This document shows, piece after piece, positions 25,314-32,445 of a DNA stretch of 51,086 nt. The translations under genes and the position numbers were made by a program. Source of the stretch: Mangrovicoccus algicola (GTDB lineage Bacteria; Pseudomonadota; Alphaproteobacteria; Rhodobacterales; Rhodobacteraceae). The stretch is taken from NCBI RefSeq assembly GCF_014903745.1, contig NZ_JACVXA010000036.1:1-51086 (forward strand), in the 5' to 3' direction. The stretch's first letter is position 1. Every line of letters begins with the position of its first letter. The notes under the pieces were generated by a model. The model had not been told where the DNA came from and ran no database searches. It saw nothing but the letters and a program-made list of their open reading frames with translations.

Positions 25314-26354
25314 ATGAAGAAGATCCCGCTTGGACAAACCGGGCTGCTGGTGACCGAGCTCTGCCTCGGCACCATGACCTGGGGCAGCCAGAACACCGAG
25401 GCCGAGGGCCATGCCCAGATCGACATGGCCGCCGATCGCGGCATCAATTTCATGGACACGGCCGAGATGTATCCCGTCGCGCCGGTTCTGGAAGAGACCG
25501 TCGGCGACACGGAAGAGATCATCGGCAACTGGTTCGCCCGCACCGGCCGCCGCGATGACTGGGTTCTGGCCACCAAGATCGGCGGCCAGGGCGGCAAGGC
25601 GCGCGGCGGCGCCCCGATCAGCGGACCCGAGATCCGCAAGGCGGTGGAGGCCTCGCTGCGGCGGCTGAAGACCGATGTCATCGACATCTACCAGCTGCAC
25701 TGGCCCAATCGCGGCTCCTACGCCTTCCGCCAGAACTGGCGCTATGATCCCTCCGCGCAGAACCGCAACGAGACGGTGGCGCATATGCAGGACGTGCTGG
25801 CGGAACTGGACCGCCTGATCCGCGAGGGCAAGCTGCGCCATGTCGGCCTGTCGAATGAAAGCGCCTGGGGGATGGCCACCTGGACGCGCCTCGCCGACGA
25901 GGCGGGCCTGCCCCGCATGGCGACCATCCAGAACGAGTACTCCCTGCTCTACCGCGAATTCGACACGGATGCGGCCGAGGCCTCGATCAACGAGCAGATC
26001 CCGCTCCTGGCCTATTCGCCCCTGGCGACGGGGCTGCTGACCGGAAAGTACCGCGATGGCGCGATCCCCGAGGGCAGCCGCGCGACGCGCAACCCCGATC
26101 TGGGCGGCCGCCTGACCCCGCGGGCGCTGGAGGCGGAGGCGGCCTATGCGGAAATCGCCCGCAGGCACGGTCTGGACCCCGTGCACATGGCGCTGGCCTT
26201 CTGCCTGTCGCGTCCCTTCATGGGCGCCGCGATCATCGGCGCGACCTCCCTGCCGCAGCTGGAGCAGTGCCTGGCGGCGGATGGCGTGACGCTGAGCGAC
26301 GATTGCCTCGCCGACATCGCCGCGGTGCACAAGGCGCATCCGCAGCCCTACTGA
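25314..26354 (+). CDS. Aldo/keto reductase (Tas-like)
   Basis: This 346-residue NADPH-dependent oxidoreductase starts MKKIPLGQTGLLVTELCLGT. It carries the catalytic Asp/Tyr block (INFMDTAEMYPVAP), the Lys block VLATKIGGQGG, IDIYQLHWPN with the catalytic His, RHVGLSNESAWGM, and cofactor-site residues near TGLLTGKYRDG. It resembles Tas and YhdN-type reductases. It seems monocistronic, and the twin hairpins at 26374-26460 lie directly past its stop. Confidence 0.94.
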   Translation: MKKIPLGQTGLLVTELCLGTMTWGSQNTEAEGHAQIDMAADRGINFMDTAEMYPVAPVLEETVGDTEEIIGNWFARTGRRDDWVLATKIGGQGGKARGGAPISGPEIRKAVEASLRRLKTDVIDIYQLHWPNRGSYAFRQNWRYDPSAQNRNETVAHMQDVLAELDRLIREGKLRHVGLSNESAWGMATWTRLADEAGLPRMATIQNEYSLLYREFDTDAAEASINEQIPLLAYSPLATGLLTGKYRDGAIPEGSRATRNPDLGGRLTPRALEAEAAYAEIARRHGLDPVHMALAFCLSRPFMGAAIIGATSLPQLEQCLAADGVTLSDDCLADIAAVHKAHPQPY

Positions 26355-26368
26355 TCCTGACGGGCATG

Positions 26369-26405
26369 AAAAAGCTCTGGCCGGGCCTCCCCTCCCGGCC
26401 AGAGC
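26369..26405 (-). terminator. Rho-independent terminator on the minus strand
   Basis: The 12-bp stem GCTCTGGCCGGG/CCCGGCCAGAGC (26374-26385 with 26394-26405) is perfect. On the minus strand it is followed by five T, so it can end transcripts from the 83-residue membrane-protein gene. In the plus direction it has no T-run. Confidence 0.75.
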
Positions 26406-26460
26406 GCGGTGTTCGAGGTCAGCCGCATCGCAGGGGCCTCCCCTCCCCTGCGAATGCGGC
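26374..26460 (+). ncRNA. Twin hairpins with identical CCTCCCCT loops (cuckoo/CcsR-like candidate)
   Basis: Hairpin 1 (26374-26405) has a perfect 12-bp stem; hairpin 2 (26422-26460) has a 15-bp stem with one bulged base. The stems are unrelated in sequence, yet both enclose exactly the same eight-base loop, CCTCCCCT, followed by CCC in the stem. A loop rich in CCUCC would pair with Shine-Dalgarno sequences. Rhodobacter CcsR (cuckoo) sRNAs consist of two such hairpins with CCUCCUCCC loops. The element lies in the 3' region of the aldo/keto reductase gene. Only the minus strand carries a T-run after the last hairpin, so the direction of transcription is uncertain. Confidence 0.5.
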
Positions 26461-26507
26461 CGACCGTCTATGAAGGTGCGGATTGGCGGGCCTGGCCCGG
26501 ATGGGCA

Positions 26508-26759
26508 TCAGCCCCTCGCACTCTCCAAATACTCCCGTTCCATCCTGACCCGCGCAGCAGCGCGGCGGCCATGCATGGAGGGCGTATGCCGTTTCAACCT
26601 GTATCTTGCGTAAAGCCCAAGCGCCGCTCCTGCAAGACTGATAACGAGTTCCATGGGTGAAAAAATCTTTTCCCCGAACAGGGCGGCCAGAATCGCCAGG
26701 CCATAGGCCCAGAAGCCGGTGAACCCGACGACACAGAGAAAGGCCCAGACTTTCTTCAT
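26508..26759 (-). CDS. Small membrane protein, 83 residues
   Basis: Two hydrophobic helices (residues 4-26, VWAFLCVVGFTGFWAYGLAI, and 36-53, MELVISLAGAALGLYARYRL) are followed by a basic tail. GGAGG lies about six bases before the ATG at 26759. The topology suggests both ends are on the same side. I recognise no family. The terminator at 26369-26405 lies downstream. Confidence 0.7.
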   Translation of the reverse strand: MKKVWAFLCVVGFTGFWAYGLAILAALFGEKIFSPMELVISLAGAALGLYARYRLKRHTPSMHGRRAAARVRMEREYLESARG

Positions 26760-26928
26760 TCACCGTCCTCCGAACCTGCCGCCTGCCAGAGGGCAGAATG
26801 CTGCATCCAGCCCTGTCAGGTTGTCGCAGGCACGATAGCCCGACTCACCCGGCACCCGTCAAGACGATCCATGCCCGGGATCGCATATATTTCATATACG
26901 GGTGCGGGTTTCATGCCGGGCGCGCGCC

Positions 26929-27222
26929 TCATCCGCTCCACCAGCCGCGCATCCAGTGGCTGCCGATCACGGTGACCGCGGAAAGCCAGTAGAACAGGAA
27001 GAACAGATTGGCGGATTTCAGGAACCCCAGGGACATGCGCGCCACCGGATCGCTGTCGGCCCGCGCCTGCAGCGCCGCCCTGTATTCCGCGAATCCGCCG
27101 GCATTGCCGATGACGCGCGCGTAGAACAGGGCCCGCCAGTACAGCAGGAACAACAGCGGAAATCCGATCGCCAGCCCGATATAGGCCAGCGCATAGATGC
27201 GGTCGATCTGTTGCGCCACCAC
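26929..27222 (-). CDS. Small membrane protein, 97 residues
   Basis: It starts MVAQQIDRIYALAYIGLAIG, followed by FPLLFLLYWRALFYARVIG as a first helix. A soluble loop of about 30 residues (GGFAEYRAALQARADSDPVA) comes next, then a second helix near the end (LFFLFYWLSAVTVIGSHWM). No family is recognised. It is separated from the 83-residue membrane protein by about 170 bases that hold no gene but contain an AT-rich direct repeat, CATATA, near 26885-26900. Confidence 0.7.
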   Translation of the reverse strand: MVAQQIDRIYALAYIGLAIGFPLLFLLYWRALFYARVIGNAGGFAEYRAALQARADSDPVARMSLGFLKSANLFFLFYWLSAVTVIGSHWMRGWWSG

Positions 27223-27313
27223 GCTGCCGATCCCTCCGGTTGCCGCGCCTGCGGGGGCGCCCGGGCAGGCTAGGACGGAAACCTTGCGGCTTGGTCAATG
27301 CCGCCCGGCTGGA

Positions 27314-27646
27314 TCACATCAGGTCCTCCTCGGCCTCCCCGGCCGAGATGCCCAGGGCTTCCAGCCCGTCTTCCAGATATCCGGCAAGCTGCGGCAGTCC
27401 CGCCAGATAGCTTTCGGTCGGCGACCGCGCCTCGTCCCGCGCGGTGGACAGGGCCTCGTCCCATTCCTCGGGGGCGAAGCTTTCGCGGCCGATCCATGCG
27501 ATGGCGACCAGGGCCAGCGCGTCATCCTCGGTCAGCCCGGCGATGAACGCGGAGAGTTCGGCACGTGCGGTGGATGACCCGCTATCCTCGGCCTCGCGCG
27601 CCAGCAGGATCACCTGCGCCACGATATCGGGATGTATCTCGGGCAT
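27314..27646 (-). CDS. DUF3775-family protein
   Basis: This is a 110-residue acidic cytosolic protein. DDALALVAIAWIGRESFAPE, EWDEALSTARDEA, and SYLAGLPQLAGYLEDGLEAL match the DUF3775 pattern (a conserved WIGR-like core and a leucine-rich end). GGAGG is placed seven bases before the ATG at 27646. No function is known. It lies downstream of the DUF1127 gene on the same strand. Confidence 0.8.
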   Translation of the reverse strand: MPEIHPDIVAQVILLAREAEDSGSSTARAELSAFIAGLTEDDALALVAIAWIGRESFAPEEWDEALSTARDEARSPTESYLAGLPQLAGYLEDGLEALGISAGEAEEDLM

Positions 27647-27750
27647 TTTCGCCTCCTTCTGCAGTCCACCTCCAGACGATGGGCCGAGTCGGGCGCGGAG
27701 GAAAGGCGGCAGATCCGTTTTGCCGCACCTTCCGGCGGGATCGCGCGGAT

Positions 27751-27781
27751 GGGGGCGGGCCGGGCGCACCGGCCCGCCCCC
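27751..27781 (-). terminator. Strong hairpin directly after the DUF1127 gene
   Basis: A perfect 13-bp stem (27751-27763 with 27769-27781) with a five-base loop starts four bases past the DUF1127 stop. There is no T-run. In Rhodobacter the DUF1127 transcript is processed next to structured RNAs, so a 3'-end stabiliser is possible. A weaker hairpin (27706-27726) with TTT follows 24 bases later and may be the real terminator. Confidence 0.5.
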
Positions 27782-27785
27782 GGGA

Positions 27786-28016
27786 TCACCGGCTGCGCTC
27801 CCCCCGCCGGAGCGGCCCGCGGCCGACCGGCAGGCCGATATCCCGCCGCAGGTGGTCGGGCATCTCCTCGAGCCTGCGCCGGAGCGCGGGCGCGCGCAGG
27901 CAGCCGACCAGCGCGGCAAGGACGAAGCGGCCGGAGCCGTATTCGGCCACCAGCGCATCGATGGCGACGGAAAGCGGCATGGGGGTGCCGGGAATGGTCT
28001 GTTTCATAATGGTCAT
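27786..28016 (-). CDS. DUF1127-domain protein
   Basis: This is a 76-residue protein. The DUF1127 core is visible in the C-terminal half: RAPALRRRLEEMPDHLRRDI, followed by GLPVGRG and a basic tail. DUF1127 proteins bind RNA; the Rhodobacter member CcaF1 sits at the CcsR sRNA locus and affects RNA metabolism under stress. The start at 28016 has GGGGA seven bases upstream; ATG 28007 is an alternative. It follows a 30-codon gene on the same strand by 149 bases. Confidence 0.85.
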   Translation of the reverse strand: MTIMKQTIPGTPMPLSVAIDALVAEYGSGRFVLAALVGCLRAPALRRRLEEMPDHLRRDIGLPVGRGPLRRGERSR

Positions 28017-28165
28017 GACATGTCCCCGCCCGTGATCGCACGGCGGCGGGCCTTTCATTGGGTTCGGGAAGAAGGGAAGGATCAGGCACGCAACCGCCTG
28101 ACCGGGCGCATCACGCCGGCCGGAAGGTCCGGAAACTGATCGGGAAGGTCAGGGGCGGGGCCGGA

Positions 28166-28258
28166 TCAGGCGGTAAAGGCCTGTCGGGTCATGCCCTTGA
28201 CACCGGAAACCTGTCGCCATGCGGAATAGGCACGCAGCATGCGCTTGGTCGCGATCAT
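28166..28258 (-). CDS. Microprotein of 30 residues upstream of the DUF1127 gene
   Basis: ATG 28258 is preceded by AAGGAGGG, one of the strongest ribosome sites in the window. It encodes MIATKRMLRAYSAWRQVSGV followed by KGMTRQAFTA and a TGA stop. The peptide is basic, with an amphipathic helix. The strong ribosome site and isolated position between a terminator (28328-28367) and the DUF1127 gene argue for real translation, perhaps as a leader peptide or stress peptide. I do not recognise the family. Confidence 0.6.
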   Translation of the reverse strand: MIATKRMLRAYSAWRQVSGVKGMTRQAFTA

Positions 28259-28327
28259 GGAGGCCCTCCTTCGGCTCGGGTCAACGGATGCCAGCGCCAT
28301 AGCCGGGTTTCGCGCAGCCGCAAAACG

Positions 28328-28367
28328 AAAAATGCCGCGGTTCTGCCGCTGTGGCAGAACCGCGGCA
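28328..28367 (-). terminator. Rho-independent terminator after the lactate dehydrogenase gene
   Basis: A perfect 15-bp stem (28333-28347 with 28353-28367) and five-base loop is followed on the minus strand by TTTTT and a further TTTT. It begins 29 bases past the stop. Confidence 0.95.
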
Positions 28368-28395
28368 CGGGGCCGGGAGGGCGGGCGCGCGCAGC

Positions 28396-29541
28396 TCAGC
28401 GGAAGCGCAAGTTCTCGGGCGACAGGTCGGCCACCGACCGCGCCCCCATCAGCCGCATGCCGCGGATCAGCTCCGCCTGCATCTGGCCGAGCGCGCGCTC
28501 CACGCCGGGCTGACCGGCAGCGGCCAGCGGATAGAGGTAGAACCGTCCGCCGCCCACGGCCTTGGCGCCCAGGCTCAGCGCCTTCAGCACATGCGTGCCG
28601 CGCTGGATGCCCGAATCCATGATCACGTCGATCTGGTCGCCCACCGCGTCGACGATTTCCTTGAGCTGGTCGAAGGGCGCGCGCGAGCCGTCTAGCTGTC
28701 GCCCCCCATGGTTGGACAGCACGATCCCGGTGCAGCCGATCTCGACCGCGCGCTTCGCATCCGCGACCGACATGATGCCCTTCAGGCAGAACTGGCCGCC
28801 CCAGTCGCGCACCATCTCCGCCACGTCGTCCCAGGTCATCGAGGGGTCGAGCATCTCGGTGAAGTAGCGCCCGATCGACAGGCTGTCCCCGCCCATGTCG
28901 ATATGCGCGTCCAGCTGCGGCAGGCTGAACTTCTCGTGGGTGAGGTAGTTGATCCCCCAGGCCGGCTTCATCGCGAATTGCGCCATGCCCGCGGGGGTCA
29001 GGCGGAAGGGGATGGAAAAGCCGGTGCGCAGGTCGCGTTCGCGGTTGCCGCCGGTGATGCTGTCCACGGTCAGCATCATCACGTCGATGCCCGACTCCTT
29101 GGCCGTCTGCATCATCGCCCGGTTCAGCCCGCGATCCTTGTGGAAATAGAACTGGTAGCATTGCGGCGTGGAATACTGCCTGCGCAGCTCGGCCATGGAG
29201 GTGGTGCCCAGCGAGGAGACCCCGAACATCGTGCCGAATTTCGAGGCGGCCGCCGCCACGGCGCGTTCGCCGTCGTGATGGAACAGCCGCTGCAGCGCGG
29301 TGGGCGAACAATAGATCGGCAGGGCCAGCTTCTGCCCCATCACCGTCACCGACAGGTCGACATCCTGCACGCCTGCGAGGACCGAGGGCACCAGATCGCA
29401 GCTATCGAAGCTTTCGCTGTTGCGCCGGTAGGTGACTTCGTCATCCGCAGCCCCGTCGATATAGTTGAAGATGGGCCCCGGCAGGCGCTGCCTGGCCAGC
29501 CGCCGGAAGTCGTGAAAATTGTGGCAATCGCTCAGACGCAT
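28396..29541 (-). CDS. lldD: FMN-dependent L-lactate dehydrogenase / alpha-hydroxy-acid dehydrogenase
   Basis: This 381-residue flavoenzyme of the LldD/glycolate-oxidase family starts MRLSDCHNFHDFRRLARQRL. FNYIDGAADDEVTYRRN leads into the FMN barrel. Active-site residues are recognisable in YFHKDRGLNR, TVDSITGGNRERD, and LSNHGGRQLDGSRA with the catalytic His and Arg, then the phosphate site GGGRFYLYPLAAAG. It oxidises L-lactate or a similar hydroxy acid and passes electrons to quinone. GGAGGAG precedes the ATG. The exact acid is not fixed by sequence. Confidence 0.92.
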   Translation of the reverse strand: MRLSDCHNFHDFRRLARQRLPGPIFNYIDGAADDEVTYRRNSESFDSCDLVPSVLAGVQDVDLSVTVMGQKLALPIYCSPTALQRLFHHDGERAVAAAASKFGTMFGVSSLGTTSMAELRRQYSTPQCYQFYFHKDRGLNRAMMQTAKESGIDVMMLTVDSITGGNRERDLRTGFSIPFRLTPAGMAQFAMKPAWGINYLTHEKFSLPQLDAHIDMGGDSLSIGRYFTEMLDPSMTWDDVAEMVRDWGGQFCLKGIMSVADAKRAVEIGCTGIVLSNHGGRQLDGSRAPFDQLKEIVDAVGDQIDVIMDSGIQRGTHVLKALSLGAKAVGGGRFYLYPLAAAGQPGVERALGQMQAELIRGMRLMGARSVADLSPENLRFR

Positions 29542-29648
29542 GTGCTCCTCCCGCGGCGCGGGCCCCCTTACCAGTCGCTGGTCACGAGCCCTATCCCCCT
29601 TTCCTGCATCTGGTCAATCATTCTTGCCAATTCCCGCGGGGCGACGGC

Positions 29649-30842
29649 TCATTCCGGCGTCAGGCGGATCAGGGCGCCGTCTTCCGCATCGGTCAGGATC
29701 ATCACCGCCCCGTCGGGGGCCAGCTCGACATCCCGGATGCGCGCCATGCCCTGCAGGTAGCGCGCCTCGCCCGTGACGCGCCCGTCCTCCAGCACCAGCC
29801 GCACCAGCGCCTGTCCGCGCAGCCCCCCGATCAGCAGATCGCCCTGCCAGCCGGGAAACATGCCGCCCTCGTAGAAGGCCATCCCCGAGGGGGCGATGAC
29901 CGGATCCCAGTAATAGACGGGCTGCTCCATCCCCGCGCGCGCCGTCTCGCCCTGCCCGACCGCGGTGCCGTTATAGTTCACCCCGTAGGAGATCACCGGC
30001 CAGCCATAGTTCTTCCCCGCCTCGGGACGGTTCAGCTCGTCGCCGCCGCGCGGGCCGTGCTCGACCGTCCAGAGCGCCCCGTCCGGCCCGATCGCCGCGG
30101 CCTGCAGGTTGCGATGTCCCCAGGACCAGACGCCCGGCGCGCCGCCCTCGATCCGCGGATTGCCCGGCGCCGGACCGCCATCGGGCGCGATGCGGATGAC
30201 CTTGCCCAGCTGGGCCGAGACATCCTGGGCCAGGCCGCGCGCCGCCGCGACCGACCGTTCGCCGGTCGTGACGAAAAGCATCCCCTGCCTGTCGAAGACC
30301 AGCCGCCCGCCGAAATGCGCGGTCGACTCCCAGGCCGGATCCTGGCGGAAGATCACCCGGACATCCTCCATCCGCGTGCCATCCGCCGACAGGCGCCCCG
30401 AGGCGACGCTGGTGCTGTTGCGGCCGTCGCCGCGCGGTTCGGCATAGCTCCACCAGACCCGGCGCGTGGCGGCGAAATCCTCGCGGATGGCGACGTCCAG
30501 CAACCCGCCCTGGCGCCGCGCATCCACTGCCGGAAGCCCCGCCACCGGGTCCGAGACCGCACCATCCGCCCCGATGATCCGCAGCCGTCCGGGCCGCTCG
30601 CTCACCAGCCAGCCGCCCCCGGGCAGCGCCGCCATCCCCCATGGATGCTCCAGCCCCTCGGCCACCACGGCCCGGCGCAGCGCCGGCTCCGCCGCCAGTT
30701 CCGGTGCGCGGGTCTGTCCGGCAAAGGCCGGTTCCTGGCCGACCGCATTGGGCGGGGCGTCATTGAAGGACTGCGCCCCGGCACAGGCGGAGAACCCCAG
30801 AACGGCGGAGAGGGCGGCGGGAAGACGGAGAGAGGAAAGCAT
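29649..30842 (-). CDS. PQQ-dependent aldose sugar dehydrogenase-like protein (possible lipoprotein)
   Basis: This 397-residue periplasmic six-bladed propeller protein belongs to the YliI/Asd and soluble glucose dehydrogenase-like family. It has the catalytic-His region GLEHPWGMAALPGGGWLVSE, then RPGRLRIIG, GGLLDVAIREDF, HFGGRLVFDRQGMLFVTTGE, and GWPVISYGVNYNG. The start at 30842 gives a signal sequence MLSSLRLPAALSAVLGFSAC, where Cys 20 may be a lipidation site (FSAC is a weak lipobox). An upstream in-frame start at 30881 is less likely. It oxidises aldoses if PQQ is available. Confidence 0.92.
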   Translation of the reverse strand: MLSSLRLPAALSAVLGFSACAGAQSFNDAPPNAVGQEPAFAGQTRAPELAAEPALRRAVVAEGLEHPWGMAALPGGGWLVSERPGRLRIIGADGAVSDPVAGLPAVDARRQGGLLDVAIREDFAATRRVWWSYAEPRGDGRNSTSVASGRLSADGTRMEDVRVIFRQDPAWESTAHFGGRLVFDRQGMLFVTTGERSVAAARGLAQDVSAQLGKVIRIAPDGGPAPGNPRIEGGAPGVWSWGHRNLQAAAIGPDGALWTVEHGPRGGDELNRPEAGKNYGWPVISYGVNYNGTAVGQGETARAGMEQPVYYWDPVIAPSGMAFYEGGMFPGWQGDLLIGGLRGQALVRLVLEDGRVTGEARYLQGMARIRDVELAPDGAVMILTDAEDGALIRLTPE

Positions 30843-30984
30843 GCGGGCCTCGCGAATTGCCGAAGGAACATCCCGCAACATGGCGCAGCGCCGGGATCAC
30901 GCAAGGTCAAGACGGCTCACGATGACGTTGGACGGCGGCGCCGGTTCCGCTTGGCAGCACCGGGGCCGCGCGCTAAGGGGAGGC

Positions 30985-31755
30985 ATGCTTTCCTATCAGC
31001 ACGCCTATCACGCCGGAAACGCGGCCGATGTCCACAAGCACGCGCTGCTGGCGGTGGCGCTGGAATATCTGGGCCGCAAGCCCAAGCCGCTCACCTATCT
31101 GGAAACCCATGCCGGACGGGCGCTTTACGACCTGTCCGGGGCGGAAGCGCGCAAGACCGGCGAGGCTGCGGCCGGGATCGGGCGGATGGAAGGCTGGTTC
31201 CCGCCGGATCATCCCTATGCCCGGGCCCTGGCGGATGCGCGCGAGCTGGGCGGCGCCGCGGCCTATCCCGGATCGCCGATGATCGCGGCGACGCATCTGC
31301 GCGACACCGACCGGCTGATCCTGGCGGAACGCCACCCGCAGGAGGCCGCGGCGCTGCGCCGGGCGATCAGCTGGGCAGAGATCCACGAGGCGGACGGGCC
31401 GCAGCTGGCCCTGTCGCTGACCCCGCCCGACCCGCGGCGCGGCCTGATCCTGATCGACCCCTCCTACGAGGTGAAGACCGAATGGACCGCCATTCCCGAC
31501 CTGGTGGCCAAGATCCGGCGCAAATGGCCGGTCGGGGTCATCATGCTGTGGTATCCGCTGCTGGAGTCGGGGGCGCATCTGCCGCTGGCGGCGAAACTGT
31601 CCGAGATGGGCGCCGAGGCGGCGACCAGCAATGTGCGCTTCCCCCCGGCGCGGCCGGGCCACGGAATGACCGGAAGCGGGCTGTGGGTGGCCAACGCCCC
31701 CTGGGGCTGGCAGGAGGCCGCGCGGGCGCTGGAGGCGCGCTTCGCCGCGCCGTGA
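30985..31755 (+). CDS. rlmJ: 23S rRNA (adenine-2030-N6)-methyltransferase
   Basis: This is a 256-residue protein. MLSYQHAYHAGNAADVHKHA is the RlmJ start signature. YLETHAGRALYDLSG and IGRMEGWFPPDHPYARALA carry the AdoMet pocket. ILIDPSYEVKTEW is the N6-methyltransferase catalytic motif, with DPSY where E. coli RlmJ has DPPY. It continues WPVGVIMLWYPLLES. GGGGAGG precedes the ATG, which fixes the start. It ends nine bases from the convergent YjbF-like gene. Confidence 0.95.
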   Translation: MLSYQHAYHAGNAADVHKHALLAVALEYLGRKPKPLTYLETHAGRALYDLSGAEARKTGEAAAGIGRMEGWFPPDHPYARALADARELGGAAAYPGSPMIAATHLRDTDRLILAERHPQEAAALRRAISWAEIHEADGPQLALSLTPPDPRRGLILIDPSYEVKTEWTAIPDLVAKIRRKWPVGVIMLWYPLLESGAHLPLAAKLSEMGAEAATSNVRFPPARPGHGMTGSGLWVANAPWGWQEAARALEARFAAP

Positions 31756-31764
31756 TCCCGCGGC

Positions 31765-32445
31765 TCAGCGATGCAGGCGCTGGATCCGCAGATATCCCAC
31801 CGTCTCGCCCACCCATTGGCGGCTGTCCCAGACCATCCCGTCGCTGCCGACCCAGTAGAGATTGGTGAAATTGCGGGGGCCTTCCAGCTCATAGCAGCTT
31901 TCGCGCATCCGCGTCGTGGAATGCCGCATCTGCAGCACCACCCGCGCCTCCGCCCCTTCCGGCACGAGCTCGCAGAAGAACCGCTCGCGGCGGATGCTCT
32001 CATCGCCGGCGATATAGCGCAGGTCGCGCCCGTAGCGCGCGGCACGGCGCGCGGGCAGGGCCTGTTCCAGCCCGTCGGTCGTGGCGCTCAGCAGGTCAGG
32101 TCCCAGACCGCGGGTGGAGAACAGCGCCCCCTCCTTCAGCGTCACCGTCACGCCGTTCAGCGTGATCCAGGTATCCGCGTTGCGGTTCTGGCCGAAACGG
32201 ATGGCGGTCGCCTGGTCGCCGCTGATCTCCACGTCGATCAGGATCAGGGGCACATCCGCCTGTTCCACCTGCGCGCGCGAGACCACCGGCCGCGGCTGGG
32301 GCTCCGCCGGGGTCAGGCTGCTGCCGATCGTGCGCAGCGAACTGAGCAGCACGCTGTTGATCGAGGTATCGACAGGCGCGTTCGTGCAGGCGGAGAGAAG
32401 TCCCGCCAGAAGGGTCGCCAGGCCAAGCCGCCGCATCACCGTCAT
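31765..32445 (-). CDS. YjbF/GfcB-type exopolysaccharide lipoprotein
   Basis: This 226-residue protein has a lipoprotein signal, MTVMRRLGLATLLAGLLSAC, with a clear LLSAC lipobox. The mature domain is beta-rich and contains RFGQNRNADTWITLNGVTVT, LKEGALFSTRGLGPDLLSA, and YGRDLRYIAGDESIRRERFF, as in YjbF/GfcB proteins. These belong to capsule or exopolysaccharide secretion operons (yjbEFGH, gfc). ATG 32445 overlaps the stop of the YjbH gene (ATGA). Confidence 0.9.
   Translation of the reverse strand: MTVMRRLGLATLLAGLLSACTNAPVDTSINSVLLSSLRTIGSSLTPAEPQPRPVVSRAQVEQADVPLILIDVEISGDQATAIRFGQNRNADTWITLNGVTVTLKEGALFSTRGLGPDLLSATTDGLEQALPARRAARYGRDLRYIAGDESIRRERFFCELVPEGAEARVVLQMRHSTTRMRESCYELEGPRNFTNLYWVGSDGMVWDSRQWVGETVGYLRIQRLHR

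Noticed and set aside
26885-26905. CATATA direct repeat near the 97-residue membrane-protein gene
   Set aside because: Only two short copies with a three-base spacer. Too short to distinguish from an AT-rich patch, so not listed as a separate element.
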